From the NCBI RefSeq assembly GCF_003244315.1, contig NZ_QKWH01000001.1:186001-250000 (forward strand): 64,000 bases of DNA. The letters run 5' to 3'. Each line of letters begins with the position of its first letter. Position 1 is the first letter of the stretch. The notes under the pieces are model-generated. The model worked only from the letters and a program-made list of their open reading frames with translations. It did not search any database and had not been told where the DNA came from. Both the position numbers and the translations under genes were made by a program. The stretch is from Xylanimonas oleitrophica (GTDB lineage Bacteria; Actinomycetota; Actinomycetes; Actinomycetales; Cellulomonadaceae). This document shows, one piece after another, positions 41,392 to 50,823 of this stretch.

Positions 41392-43577
41392 GCGCACCCG
41401 TGCGTACCTCGCCCACCGTTGCCGGGTCCCCGTCGTCGCGCACGGCGCCGCGGACCGACGGCGGCCACCGCCGCCCCGTGCGCGGCGGCCGTGCCCTGAC
41501 CTGGGCCCAGGTCCGCTCCGCCCTGCCCGGCGCCCTGCGCAAGCTCGACCCCCGCCGGATGGTGCGCACCCCGGTGATGTTCGTCGTCGAGGTAGGAGCC
41601 GCGGCCACCACGCTGCTGGCCGTGGCCGAGCCGGGCGTCTTCGCCTGGTGGGTCGCCGCGTGGCTGTGGCTCACCGTCCTGTGCGCCACGCTGGCCGAGT
41701 CGGTCGCCGAGTCGCGCGGCAAGGCCCAGGCCTCCACGCTCCGGGCGGCCCAGCAGCACACCACCGCGCGCAAGGTGGTCGCACCCGCGGAACCCCTGCG
41801 GTACGGGTCGAGGCGGGCGGAGATCGAGACCACCGTCGTGCCGTCCGCGACCCTCCGTGTCGGCGACCTCGTCGTGGTCGAGGCCGGGGAGACGATCCCC
41901 GGTGACGGGGACGTCGTCGAAGGCGTCGCCGCGGTCGACGAGTCGGCGGTCACGGGGGAGTCCGCCCCCGTGATCCGCGAGTCGGGCGGCGACCGCTCGG
42001 CGGTGACCGGCGGCACCGTGGTCCTCAGCGACCGTGTCGTCGTGCGCATCACCGCGCCGACGGGCTCCACGTTCGTCGACCGGATGATCGCCCTGGTCGA
42101 GGGCAGCGAGCGCCGGCGCACGCCGAACGAGACGGCGCTCGACGTGCTGCTGACCTCGCTGACCATCGTGTTCCTGCTCGCCGTCGCCACCCTCCAGCCC
42201 TTCGCTGTCTACAGCGGTGCGCGGCAGCCGCTCCTCGTGCTCGTCGCCCTGCTCGTGTGCCTCGTCCCGACGACGATCGGCGCGCTGCTCAGCGCCATCG
42301 GGATCGCCGGCATGGACCGCCTGGTGCAGCGCAACGTGCTGGCGATGTCGGGCCGCGCCGTCGAGGCGGCGGGCGACGTGGACGTGCTGCTGCTCGACAA
42401 GACCGGCACCGTCACGTACGGCAACCGCCGCGCCACGCGCGTGCTCCCCGTGGGTGCCGTGACCGAGGCCGAGCTGGCCCGGGCCGCCCGCCTGTCGTCG
42501 CTCGCGGACGAGACCCCCGAGGGGCGTTCGGTCGTCGACCTCGTCGACGCCGTCCTGGGTGGTTCCGCCGAGCTGCCGCCCGGCGCGGAGCAGGTGCCGT
42601 TCTCGGCCCAGACGCGGATGTCCGGGGTCGACCTGGATGCCGAGCCGGGGGCGGGGCACCCGGGCGAGCCGTACCGCGTCCGCAAGGGTGCCGGCTCGGC
42701 CGTGCGCGCCTGGCTGCAGTCGACCGAGGCGCACGTGCCCGCCGCGGACGCCGAGGAGCTCGCCGCCCTGGTCGACGGCGTCTCCCGCTCCGGCGGCACC
42801 CCGCTCGTCGTCGCGGAGCAGCGGGGCGAGCGCCCCGCGCGCGTGCTCGGCGTCGTCCACCTCAAGGACGTCGTCAAGGAGGGCATGCGCGAGCGGTTCG
42901 ACGAGCTGCGCGCCATGGGCATCCGAACGGTCATGGTGACCGGCGACAACCGGGTCACCGCGCAGGCGATCGCGGCGGAGGCGGGGGTGGACGACGTCCT
43001 CGCCGAGGCGACCCCGGAGGACAAGCTCGCCCTCATCCGGCGCGAGCAGGAGGGTGGGCGGTTGGTCGCGATGGCCGGCGACGGCACCAACGACGCCCCG
43101 GCGCTCGCGCAGGCCGACGTCGGGGTCGCGATGAACTCCGGCACGTCGGCCGCGAAGGAGGCCGGCAACATGGTCGACCTCGACTCCGACCCCACCAAGC
43201 TCATCGAGATCGTCCAGATCGGGAAGCAGCTGCTCATCACCCGCGGGGCGCTGACCACCTTCTCCGTGGCCAACGACGTCGCGAAGTACTTCGCGATCCT
43301 CCCGGCGATGTTCGTGGGGGTGTTCCCGCAGCTGGACGTGCTCGACGTCATGCGGTTGGCCAGCCCCGAGTCGGCCGTGCTCAGCGCGGTCGTCTTCAAC
43401 GCGCTGATCATCGTGGCCCTCGTGCCGCTCTCGCTGCGGGGCGTGCGGTACCGCCCGGCGTCGGCGGCGGTCCTGCTGCGCCGCAACCTGCTCCTCTACG
43501 GGCTCGGGGGGCTGGTGGCGCCGTTCGTCGGCATCAAGCTCCTCGACCTGCTCGTCTCGCTGATCCCCGGAGTCTGA
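41388..43577 (+). CDS. kdpB: Potassium-transporting ATPase ATP-binding subunit KdpB
   Basis: 729 residues, P-type ATPase. TGES actuator loop (AVTGESAPV), phosphorylation site [12 protein letters not shown], and hinge [20 protein letters not shown]. About 45 residues longer than E. coli KdpB because of a basic N-terminal extension. It energises K+ uptake through KdpA. ATG 41388 overlaps kdpA by 4 nt. Confidence 0.96.
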   Translation: MSAPVRTSPTVAGSPSSRTAPRTDGGHRRPVRGGRALTWAQVRSALPGALRKLDPRRMVRTPVMFVVEVGAAATTLLAVAEPGVFAWWVAAWLWLTVLCATLAESVAESRGKAQASTLRAAQQHTTARKVVAPAEPLRYGSRRAEIETTVVPSATLRVGDLVVVEAGETIPGDGDVVEGVAAVDESAVTGESAPVIRESGGDRSAVTGGTVVLSDRVVVRITAPTGSTFVDRMIALVEGSERRRTPNETALDVLLTSLTIVFLLAVATLQPFAVYSGARQPLLVLVALLVCLVPTTIGALLSAIGIAGMDRLVQRNVLAMSGRAVEAAGDVDVLLLDKTGTVTYGNRRATRVLPVGAVTEAELARAARLSSLADETPEGRSVVDLVDAVLGGSAELPPGAEQVPFSAQTRMSGVDLDAEPGAGHPGEPYRVRKGAGSAVRAWLQSTEAHVPAADAEELAALVDGVSRSGGTPLVVAEQRGERPARVLGVVHLKDVVKEGMRERFDELRAMGIRTVMVTGDNRVTAQAIAAEAGVDDVLAEATPEDKLALIRREQEGGRLVAMAGDGTNDAPALAQADVGVAMNSGTSAAKEAGNMVDLDSDPTKLIEIVQIGKQLLITRGALTTFSVANDVAKYFAILPAMFVGVFPQLDVLDVMRLASPESAVLSAVVFNALIIVALVPLSLRGVRYRPASAAVLLRRNLLLYGLGGLVAPFVGIKLLDLLVSLIPGV

Positions 43578-43581
43578 CGCC

Positions 43582-44238
43582 ATGACACCCACCTCCACCC
43601 CGCCCACCGCCTCGACCGGGGCCGCGGCCTCTTCCACGCTCGTCGCCCTGGGCCGCCACGCCGGGGCCGGGCTGCGCATGCTCGTGGCCTTCACGCTCCT
43701 GCTCGGCCTCGCCTACCCGCTCGCCGTCACGGGCGTCGCCCAGATCGCCTTCCCCTGGCGGGCCGCCGGGTCCCTCCTCACGTCCGACGGCGCTCGCACC
43801 ACCGAACGCTCCCAGGCCGTGGGCTCGGCCCTGGTCGGGCAGGGCTTCGAGGGCGCCGAGTGGTTCCACCCCCGTCCCTCGGCCGCGGGCGACGGGTACG
43901 ACACGCTGGCCTCGGGCGGCTCCCACCTCGGCCCCCAGAACGCCGACCTGGCGGCGACCGTCGCCGCGCGACGGGAGCAGGTCGCGGCGGAGGAGGGTGT
44001 CGGCCTCGCCGACGTGCCGGCCGACGCCGTCACCGCCTCCGGCTCGGGGCTCGACCCGCACGTGAGCCCGCAGTACGCCGCGCTGCAGGTGCCGCGCGTC
44101 GCAGCCGCACGGGGCCTGGACCCCGCCGTCGTGCGCGACCTGGTCGCCGCGCACACCGCCGGGCGCCCGCTCGGCGTGCTCGGCGACCCGCGCGTGAACG
44201 TTCTGGAGCTCAACCTCGCGCTCGAGCGGCTCGAGTGA
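43582..44238 (+). CDS. kdpC: Potassium-transporting ATPase subunit KdpC
   Basis: 218 residues. One N-terminal transmembrane helix (MLVAFTLLLGLAYPLAVTG), then the extracytoplasmic domain with GSALVGQGF, WFHPRPSAAGDGYD and SGSGLDPHVSPQYA, all KdpC landmarks. Four bp after kdpB. The stop overlaps the kdpD start (GTGA). Confidence 0.95.
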   Translation: MTPTSTPPTASTGAAASSTLVALGRHAGAGLRMLVAFTLLLGLAYPLAVTGVAQIAFPWRAAGSLLTSDGARTTERSQAVGSALVGQGFEGAEWFHPRPSAAGDGYDTLASGGSHLGPQNADLAATVAARREQVAAEEGVGLADVPADAVTASGSGLDPHVSPQYAALQVPRVAAARGLDPAVVRDLVAAHTAGRPLGVLGDPRVNVLELNLALERLE

Positions 44239-46847
44239 GGCACGATCGCACCGTGCACGACGACGACGGCGCTCCCCGGGCTCGGGGCGCGCGGAGACGA
44301 GGCCGGCTGTCGGTCTACCTCGGTGCCGCGCCCGGAGTCGGCAAGACGTACGCGATGCTCGACGAGGCCGCGCGCCGGCGGGCGCGCGGCACCGACGTGG
44401 TCGTGGGACTCGTGGAGACGCACGAGCGCGCCGCGACCGCGGCCATGCTCGAGGGCCTGGAGGTGGTGCCGCGCCGCACCGTGACCTACCGCGGCACCAC
44501 CCTCACCGAGATGGACACCGACGCCGTGCTCGCCCGCGCGCCCGAGGTCGCCCTCGTCGACGAGCTCGCGCACACCAACGCGCCCGGGTCCCGGCACGCC
44601 AAGCGCTGGCAGGACGTCCACGACCTCCTCGACGCCGGCATCGACGTGGTGACCACCGTCAACGTCCAGCACCTCGCGTCCCTCACAGACGACGTCGAGG
44701 CCGTCACCGGCGTGCGGCAGCGCGAAACCGTGCCCGACCAGGTGGTGCGCGACGCCGACCAGATCCAGCTGGTCGACCTGTCTCCGCAGCAGCTGCGCCG
44801 CCGCCTCGCCCACGGCAACGTGTACCGGGCCGAGCAGATCGACGCGTCGCTCACCTCCTTCTTCCGCGAGGGCAACCTCACGGCGCTGCGCGAGCTCGCC
44901 CTGCTGTGGCTCGCCGACCGGGTCGACGACGCGCTGACCCGCTACCGCTCCGACCACGCCATCACCGGCACCTGGCCCGCCCGCGAGCGCATCGTGGTCG
45001 CCGTGACCGGCGGGCCCGAGACGGAGACGCTCGTGCGGCGGGGCGCCCGCATCGCACAGCGTGCCGCCGGGTCGGAGCTCCTGGCCGTGCACGTGCTGCC
45101 CACCGACGGCCTGCCCGTCGCGGCACCCGGCACGATCGCCGCCCAGCGGGCGTTCGTCGAGTCGCTCGACGGCACCTTCCACACGGTGGTCGGCGAGGAC
45201 GTCGCCTCCGCCGTCGTCGACTTCGCCCGCGGCGTGAACGCCACGATGATCGTCGTCGGGGTCTCACGGCACTCGCGCTGGCGGCAGGCGTTCCTCGGCT
45301 CCACGAGCGCCGAGATCGCCCGGCTCTCCGGAGCGGTCGACGTGCACCTGGTGACCCATGAGCGGGCGGGTGCCGGGCGGCGCTCGCGGGCCCGCTGGTC
45401 GGCCCTGTCCCCGGTGCGGCGCGTGCTGGGCCTCGGAGCGGCCGCCGTCGGTCCGCCGGCCCTCGCGGCGCTGCTGCTCGTGCTGGACCGGGCGCCCGAG
45501 GACCTCTCCAGCCCGCTCATGTTCTTCCTGGCCCTCGTGGTGGGCGTCGCGATCCTGGGCGGCCTGTGGCCGGCGCTGCTCGCCGCCCTGGTCTCGTTCG
45601 CGTGCCTCAACTGGTTCTTCACCGAGCCCACCGGGCGGCTCACGGTGGCCAGCCCCGGCCAGCTGCTCGCGCTGGGCGTCTTCGTGGTGGTGGCGGCGGC
45701 CGTCGCCTCCGTCGTGGACCTCGCTGCGCGGCGGACCGTGGAGGCGTACCGCGCTCGGGCCGAGGCCTCGACGCTGGCGGCGCTGTCACGCTCGGTGCTC
45801 TCGGGCGAGGACACCGCGCAGGCGGTCGTGGAGCGGCTGGCCGAGACGTTCGGGCTCGAGCAGGTGCGGCTGGACGTGCGCCGCGACGGGCGCTGGCGGG
45901 CCGCGGCGGTGGCAGGCCGCGGTGCCGGGACGGAGGCCCGGGCAGGGGGCCAGGGCCGGCCGTCGCCGGTCGCCGGGGAGTCGCAGGTGCGGATCGACGA
46001 CGAGCACCGGCTGGTGCTCACGGGCCGGGTGCTGCCCGCGAGCGACCGGCAGGCGGTCGAGGCGTTCGGCGCCCAGGCGCGCATGGTGCTCGAGCACCGC
46101 CGGCTGCGTGAGGCCGCCGCCCAGGCGGTGGCGCTCGAGCAGGCCGAGGCGACGCGCACGGCGCTCCTCGCCGCCGTCTCGCACGACCTGCGCACGCCGC
46201 TGGCCTCCATCCGCACCGCCGTCGACGGCCTCACCAGCCCGGACGTGGAGCTCGACGCCGAGGACACCGAGGCGCTCGAGGCGACCCTCGCCGACTCGAC
46301 CCGGCGGCTCGAGCGCCTCATCGACGACCTGCTGGACCTCTCGCGCCTGCAGACCGGGGCCGTACGGCCCGTCCTGCGTCCGGTGTCGCTGGAAGAGGTC
46401 GTGCTGCTGGCCGTCGAGCCGTGGCTGGGCGACGTGGACCTCGACGTGCCCGAGGACCTGCCGCTGGTCCGGACGGATCCGGGCCTGCTCGAGCGGGTCG
46501 TCGCCAACCTGGTGTCCAACGCGGTGCGGCACTCGGGCGCGCGGCCACGAGTCGTGGCCGGCACCGGGCACGACGACGTCGTGGTCCGGGTCGTGGACAC
46601 CGGGCCGGGCGTGCCCGACGCCCGCAAGGCGACCATGTTCGAGCCCTTCCAGCGTCTGGGCGACGCCTCCGGCACCGGCCTCGGGCTGGGCCTGGCCGTC
46701 GCGGACGGGCTCGCGGACGCCGTGGGAGCCGCCGTCACCGCCGAGGACACGCCCGGCGGGGGGCTCACGATGGTGGTCACGGTGCCCGTCGCAGCGCGGA
46801 CCGGGCCCGACGCCGGTCCGCTCACGGGCCGGGGGTCCGCGCGATGA
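44235..46847 (+). CDS. kdpD: Sensor histidine kinase KdpD
   Basis: 870 residues. KdpD N-terminal domain (GAAPGVGKTYAMLDEA, Walker A), then a Usp-like domain (IVVAVTGGPETETLVRR). The DUF4118 transmembrane block is at about 400-500. HisKA has His649 in VSHDLRTPLASIR, followed by HATPase (NLVSNAVRHSG, GTGLGLGLAVADGL). It senses K+ limitation or c-di-AMP in the family. GTG 44235 gives a coupled 4-bp overlap with kdpC; GTG 44253 is an alternative with a GAGG site. Confidence 0.94.
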   Translation: MRHDRTVHDDDGAPRARGARRRGRLSVYLGAAPGVGKTYAMLDEAARRRARGTDVVVGLVETHERAATAAMLEGLEVVPRRTVTYRGTTLTEMDTDAVLARAPEVALVDELAHTNAPGSRHAKRWQDVHDLLDAGIDVVTTVNVQHLASLTDDVEAVTGVRQRETVPDQVVRDADQIQLVDLSPQQLRRRLAHGNVYRAEQIDASLTSFFREGNLTALRELALLWLADRVDDALTRYRSDHAITGTWPARERIVVAVTGGPETETLVRRGARIAQRAAGSELLAVHVLPTDGLPVAAPGTIAAQRAFVESLDGTFHTVVGEDVASAVVDFARGVNATMIVVGVSRHSRWRQAFLGSTSAEIARLSGAVDVHLVTHERAGAGRRSRARWSALSPVRRVLGLGAAAVGPPALAALLLVLDRAPEDLSSPLMFFLALVVGVAILGGLWPALLAALVSFACLNWFFTEPTGRLTVASPGQLLALGVFVVVAAAVASVVDLAARRTVEAYRARAEASTLAALSRSVLSGEDTAQAVVERLAETFGLEQVRLDVRRDGRWRAAAVAGRGAGTEARAGGQGRPSPVAGESQVRIDDEHRLVLTGRVLPASDRQAVEAFGAQARMVLEHRRLREAAAQAVALEQAEATRTALLAAVSHDLRTPLASIRTAVDGLTSPDVELDAEDTEALEATLADSTRRLERLIDDLLDLSRLQTGAVRPVLRPVSLEEVVLLAVEPWLGDVDLDVPEDLPLVRTDPGLLERVVANLVSNAVRHSGARPRVVAGTGHDDVVVRVVDTGPGVPDARKATMFEPFQRLGDASGTGLGLGLAVADGLADAVGAAVTAEDTPGGGLTMVVTVPVAARTGPDAGPLTGRGSAR

Positions 46848-47530
46848 CGGGCGGCAACCGCGTGCTCGTCGTGGACGACGACGCCGGGCTGGCGCGGGCG
46901 CTGGCGATCAACCTGCGCGCCCATGGCTGGGAGGTCACGGTGGCGGGCACCGGCGCGGCGGGGCTCGACGCCGCCGCCTCCGCCCGCCCCGACGTCGTCG
47001 TGCTCGACCTGGGCCTGCCGGACATGCCGGGGCTCGACGTCGTCGCGGGCATCCGGGGCTGGTCGCGCGTGCCGATCGTCGTGCTCTCGGCGCGGCAGCT
47101 CGGGGAGGACAAGGTCGACGCGCTCGACGCCGGCGCCGACGACTACGTGACCAAGCCGTTCGCCATGAACGAGCTGCTCGCCCGGCTGCGGGCCGCCGTG
47201 CGGCGTGCGCAGCCGGCCGAGGCGGACGAGCCGGTCGTGGAGGCGGGCGAGCTGATCATCGACCTCGCACGCCGCACGGTGACGCGGTCCGGGCGCGCGG
47301 TGCGGCTGAGCCCTACCGAGTGGGGCCTGCTCGAGGTGCTCGTGCGGAACCGAGGGCGCATGGTGGGCAGGCAGCAGCTGCTGCACGACGTGTGGGGGCC
47401 GTCGTACTCCTCGGAGACGAACTACCTGCGCGTCTACAGCGCGCAGCTGCGTCGCAAGCTCGAGGCGGACCCGGCCCACCCGCGCCACATCCTCACGCAC
47501 CCGGGGGCCGGCTACCGGTTCGAGGTGTAG
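46844..47530 (+). CDS. kdpE: Response regulator KdpE (OmpR family)
   Basis: 228 residues. Receiver domain with VVDDDAG, phospho-acceptor Asp at about 53 (VVVLDLGLPD) and Lys in YVTKPFAMNELL. Winged-helix output domain with LSPTEWGLLEVLVRNRG and THPGAGYRFEV. Overlaps kdpD by 4 nt (ATGA). It would activate the kdp operon, possibly at the CGTCA boxes. Confidence 0.95.
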   Translation: MTGGNRVLVVDDDAGLARALAINLRAHGWEVTVAGTGAAGLDAAASARPDVVVLDLGLPDMPGLDVVAGIRGWSRVPIVVLSARQLGEDKVDALDAGADDYVTKPFAMNELLARLRAAVRRAQPAEADEPVVEAGELIIDLARRTVTRSGRAVRLSPTEWGLLEVLVRNRGRMVGRQQLLHDVWGPSYSSETNYLRVYSAQLRRKLEADPAHPRHILTHPGAGYRFEV

Positions 47531-47595
47531 ACGCCCGCGGAACCCGGCACAGCCCCGGTCCGTTGGGCAGGGAGCCGACAAGGGAGGGTTTCACC

Positions 47596-47961
47596 GTGCA
47601 GTGCCCCACCGACGGGACCACGCTCGTGATGAGCGAGCGCAAGGGTGTCGAGATCGACTACTGCCCCACCTGCCGTGGGGTGTGGCTGGACCGTGGCGAG
47701 CTCGACAAGATCATCGACCGGTCGATGGAGGCGGAGATCGCCGCCGAGCCGGCGTCCCGGCCCGAGCCGCCGGCGTCGGCGCCGCCCCCGGACTACCGCG
47801 CGGTGCCGCCGGGCGGGTACGAGCAGCAGCGGTACGACCAGCCCCGCTACGGCGGCGAGCGGTACGACGACCGCCGTCGGGACCCGCGGTACGACGGCCG
47901 CGACGCCTACGGCCGCAAGAAGAAGCGGGACTCCTGGCTCGAGGACCTCTTCGACTTCTGA
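47596..47961 (+). CDS. TFIIB-type zinc-ribbon domain protein
   Basis: 121 residues. The N-terminal zf-TFIIB domain has CPTDGTTLVM and CPTCRGVWLDRGELDKII. The rest is a disordered, Tyr/Arg/Asp-rich tail (YDDRRRDPRYDGRDAYGRKK) ending in acidic SWLEDLFDF. Zinc binding is likely; function unknown. GTG 47596 with AGGGAGG. Separate from kdp (65 bp). Confidence 0.85.
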   Translation: MQCPTDGTTLVMSERKGVEIDYCPTCRGVWLDRGELDKIIDRSMEAEIAAEPASRPEPPASAPPPDYRAVPPGGYEQQRYDQPRYGGERYDDRRRDPRYDGRDAYGRKKKRDSWLEDLFDF

Positions 47962-47971
47962 CGCGCGACGG

Positions 47972-48415
47972 TCAGGGCAGCTGCTCGCGCACCTGGCGCT
48001 TGGCCCGCGTGAGCATCCCCGCCATGCCGTTGAGGCGCAGCGGGCTCACCGCCCGGGTCAGGCCGAGCGACAGGGGGAAGTCCTCCGGCACGTCCAGGAC
48101 CTGCTGCGGCGTGAGCCCGCTCAGCCCCTGCGCGAGGATGGAGGCGAACCCGCGCGTGGTGGGAGCCTCCTGCGGTGCCGTCGCGTAGAAGTGCACGACG
48201 CCGTCGCGCACCTCGGCGAAGGCGCGCACCGGCGACTGGCACTCCTCCACCTTCTCCAGCAGTCCCGGCTGGCTCGCGTACCGCTCCGGCAGGTCGGGCA
48301 GCTCGCCCGCGAACTCCAGGAGCAGCTGGAGCCGGTCCCGCTCGGTGAGGGCGAGGAAGTCCTCGCGGATCTCGGCGAGCTGCTCGGGCAGCGCGGGCGT
48401 CGCGGTGTCGGTCAT
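47972..48415 (-). CDS. sufE: SufE-family sulfur acceptor protein
   Basis: 147 residues, SufE fold: LEFAGELPDLPERY, the active-site Cys in VEECQSPVRAF, and GLTRAVSPLRLNGM near the end. It accepts sulfur from a cysteine desulfurase. Downstream of the sulfurtransferase gene, as in the sseA-Rv3284 pair of mycobacteria. ATG 48415 has GAGACT with a 6-nt gap, so it can be transcribed alone as a leaderless mRNA. Confidence 0.92.
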   Translation of the reverse strand: MTDTATPALPEQLAEIREDFLALTERDRLQLLLEFAGELPDLPERYASQPGLLEKVEECQSPVRAFAEVRDGVVHFYATAPQEAPTTRGFASILAQGLSGLTPQQVLDVPEDFPLSLGLTRAVSPLRLNGMAGMLTRAKRQVREQLP

Positions 48416-48449
48416 GGTCCCAGTCTCTCGCAGGTGGTCAGGCGGCGGA

Positions 48450-48484
48450 GGGCCGGCGGCGGCACCGGTCGCCGCCGCCGGCCC
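48450..48484 (-). terminator. GC-only hairpin between the sulfurtransferase and sufE genes
   Basis: 14-bp perfect stem (48450-48463 and 48471-48484), no U-tract. With the leaderless box downstream of it, this suggests separate control of sufE. Confidence 0.6.
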
Positions 48485-48516
48485 TGTGCTCACCGGGGCT
48501 CGGGCCTCGTGCCCGG

Positions 48517-49449
48517 TCAGGCGGCCGCGCCGGCGCGGGCAGGCACCTCGCCGGGCTCGGCGCCCGCTGCGATCGGCACGCGCACCGAGTTGCCCCACTC
48601 CGTCCACGAGCCGTCGTAGTTGCGCACGTTCTCGATGCCGAGCAGGAACTTCAGGGCGAACCAGGTGTGCGAGGAGCGCTCGCCGATGCGGCAGTAGGTG
48701 ACGACGGCGTCGTCGGCCGTGATGCCCAGGCCGCCGGCCTCGGGGGAGCCCTGGTAGATGGCCTCGAGCTCGGCGCGCGGCTTGTACGTGCCGTCCTCGG
48801 CCACGGCCTGCGCCCACGGCACGTTGCGCGCGGTGGGGATGTGGCCGCCGCGCAGCACGCCCTCCTCGGGGTAGTCCGGGATGGCGATGCGCTCGCCCGT
48901 GTACTCCGGGTTGGAGCGGATGTCGACCAGCGGGCCGCGCCCGAGGTGGGCCAGCACGTCCTCCTTGAAGGCGCGGTAGGTGGTGTCGTCGCGCTCCACG
49001 ACGGGGTAGTCCACCCGCTCGCGCTGCGGGATGTCGGTGGTCAGCTCGCGGCCCTCGGCGGTCCAGAGGTTGCGGCCGCCGTCGAGCAGGCGCACGTCCT
49101 CGTGGCCGAACAGCGTGAACACCCAGGCGGTGTAGGCGGCCCACCAGTTGTTCTTGTCGCCGTAGAGCACGATCGTCGTGTCGCGGGTGATGCCCTTGGA
49201 GCCGAGCAGGGCGGCGAAGCCCTCGCCGTCCAGGTAGTCGCGCTCGACGGGCAGCAGCAGATCGGTGTGCCAGTCCACCTTGACCGCGCCGGGGATGTGG
49301 CCGGTCTCGTAGAGCAGCACGTCCTCGTCGGACTCGACGACGACGAGCCCCGGGTCGTCCAGGTGCTCGGCGAGCCACGCCGTGGTCACCAGCCGCTCGG
49401 GGTGGGCGTACTCGGCGAGCTTCGGCGACGGGTCGAGCTGGGCGGGCAT
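48517..49449 (-). CDS. sseA: Thiosulfate sulfurtransferase (rhodanese, SseA-like)
   Basis: 310 residues, two rhodanese domains. The first ([19 protein letters not shown]) lacks the active cysteine. The second has catalytic Cys in [16 protein letters not shown] with a C-R-I-G-E-R loop. It transfers sulfane sulfur from thiosulfate or 3-mercaptopyruvate. ATG 49449 has a perfect AGGAGGA site; GTG 49524 is less likely. Confidence 0.93.
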   Translation of the reverse strand: MPAQLDPSPKLAEYAHPERLVTTAWLAEHLDDPGLVVVESDEDVLLYETGHIPGAVKVDWHTDLLLPVERDYLDGEGFAALLGSKGITRDTTIVLYGDKNNWWAAYTAWVFTLFGHEDVRLLDGGRNLWTAEGRELTTDIPQRERVDYPVVERDDTTYRAFKEDVLAHLGRGPLVDIRSNPEYTGERIAIPDYPEEGVLRGGHIPTARNVPWAQAVAEDGTYKPRAELEAIYQGSPEAGGLGITADDAVVTYCRIGERSSHTWFALKFLLGIENVRNYDGSWTEWGNSVRVPIAAGAEPGEVPARAGAAA

Positions 49450-49541
49450 GTGTCCTCCTGCGGTCGCGGGTCCGGCCACGGGCGGTGGCTGCGGGCGCAC
49501 CGGCGGGCGCGCACGTCTACGCAACCACGGGACCGGCGTCG

Positions 49542-49582
49542 TGCGTCCCGCTCAGCGATGCAATCTCACTACTTGGGACGCA
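49542..49582. promoter_or_regulatory. Inverted repeat upstream of the sulfurtransferase gene
   Basis: TGCGTCCC (49542-49549) and GGGACGCA (49575-49582), perfect 8-bp arms with a 25-nt gap of lower GC. It is 93 bp upstream of the sulfurtransferase start and just before the DoxX-like stop codon. An operator or leader stem for a sulfur-responsive regulator is possible. Confidence 0.45.
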
Positions 49583-49599
49583 AAGATGAGACGGGTGGC

Positions 49600-49983
49600 T
49601 CACGCCACGGGCGCCGCCAGGTCCCACTGCGTGAAGCGCCCCGCCGCGAGCACGAGGGCCAGCACCACGAGGGTCGCGTTGATCGCCAGCTGCTGCGTCT
49701 CCCGGCGCCGCACGTGCACCGCGATGGCCAGCAGCTGCAGCGCCGCCAGGCACGTGGCGGCCAGCGGCGTCAGCCACACCATCTCGCCCGTCGCCTGCGG
49801 CACCACCAGCCCTGCCGCCCCGGCCATCTCGACCAGCCCGATGAGCCGCACCGCCCAGCCGGGCATGGCGCCCGCCCACGGCATGCGCTCCGCCAGCGCC
49901 GGGCCGCGCAGCACCTTGACGGCCCCGACGACGAGGTAGAGGGCTGCGAGCAGCCCCGTCACGACCCACAGCGCGATGTCCAC
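49600..49983 (-). CDS. DoxX-like small membrane protein
   Basis: 127 residues with four transmembrane helices (VVTGLLAALYLVVGAVKVL, RLIGLVEMAGAAGLVVPQA and two more), the DoxX/DoxD-like four-helix pattern. Function unknown; relatives affect redox or membrane stress. GTG 49983 with GGAGG upstream. Confidence 0.82.
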   Translation of the reverse strand: MDIALWVVTGLLAALYLVVGAVKVLRGPALAERMPWAGAMPGWAVRLIGLVEMAGAAGLVVPQATGEMVWLTPLAATCLAALQLLAIAVHVRRRETQQLAINATLVVLALVLAAGRFTQWDLAAPVA

Positions 49984-50152
49984 GCGGTCCTCCCGGCGAC
50001 GTCCGGGCCTCCCGGCCCCGGTCCGGCGGTCGACGGCGACCACCGGGAGGCAACCTAGCGTGCCGGCCCGGGCGAGGGAACTGCGGCAGCCCGTGCGCCC
50101 GGGTGCCGGCCGCCCGACGCGCCCGCGAGAGCGCGGCCCACGCGGGGCCCCC

Positions 50153-50197
50153 GAGCGTGGCCGCGGTGCTGGCTGCCGGAGCGTGGCCGCGGTGCTG
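50153..50197. repeat. 19-bp direct repeat next to the TadG-like gene
   Basis: GAGCGTGGCCGCGGTGCTG at 50153-50171 and again at 50179-50197, 26 bp apart, ending 2 bp before the TadG-like stop codon. The rest of 50044-50198 shows no gene. Confidence 0.85.
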
Positions 50198-50198
50198 C

Positions 50199-50666
50199 CT
50201 ACTGGAGCGCGGCCCGCGCCGTCGACGTCGCGGACAGCCCGATGCCGGCGTCGAACGCGCGGGTGAACCAGCGCACCAGCGGCGGGTGCGAGGTGGCCGC
50301 GAGCGTCACGCGGGCCGTGGCGCCGTCGGGCGCCGACGCCTCGACCACCCGCAGGTCGCGCAGCGAGCCGGCGCTGCCGCCGTGCTCGACGAGGTAGCGC
50401 TGGACGCTCGCGCGCACGTCGGCGTCCGTCAGCGGCAGCCGGCTCGCCGCCGCCGGGCCGTCGAGGCCGGCCAGCACCTGGGCCGGCGGGGCGGAGTCCG
50501 CGGCGTCGGCAGCGACCAGGTCCGTGACGTCGAACAGGCGCTTGCGGTCCAGGTGCACCGCGCTGGCAGATGCGACCATGCCCACGAGCATCAGACCGAT
50601 CACCACGAACCCGAGCGACAGCAGCAGGATGCGCCCCGACTCACGCGCGTCGTCCCGCGGGTCCAC
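50199..50666 (-). CDS. TadE/TadG-like pilus-assembly protein
   Basis: 155 residues. ESGRILLLSLGFVVIGLMLV is the TadE/TadG N-terminal signature, continuing as a transmembrane helix; the following HLDRKRLFDVTDLVAADAAD matches TadG-type proteins. The C-terminal 90 residues face outward. No other tad/flp genes are in the window. GTG 50666 with GGAGG upstream. Confidence 0.75.
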   Translation of the reverse strand: MDPRDDARESGRILLLSLGFVVIGLMLVGMVASASAVHLDRKRLFDVTDLVAADAADSAPPAQVLAGLDGPAAASRLPLTDADVRASVQRYLVEHGGSAGSLRDLRVVEASAPDGATARVTLAATSHPPLVRWFTRAFDAGIGLSATSTARAALQ

Positions 50667-50769
50667 CCGGCCTCCTCTGGATCTGGCGGCGCGTCCGGTC
50701 CGGTGCGCGCCCGGGAGAAGAGTGCCAGAGGTGCGCGGGGGGCCGCGCACCCCGTCCCCAGCGGTCGCA

Positions 50770-50811
50770 CGCGCGAGGCCGGCCCGGAGCACCCCGGACC
50801 GGCCTCGCGCG
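50770..50811 (-). terminator. Terminator after aceB
   Basis: 13-bp perfect stem (50770-50782 and 50799-50811) with further inner pairing, 13 bp beyond the aceB stop codon. Confidence 0.75.
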
Positions 50812-50823
50812 CACGGGCCGCCC

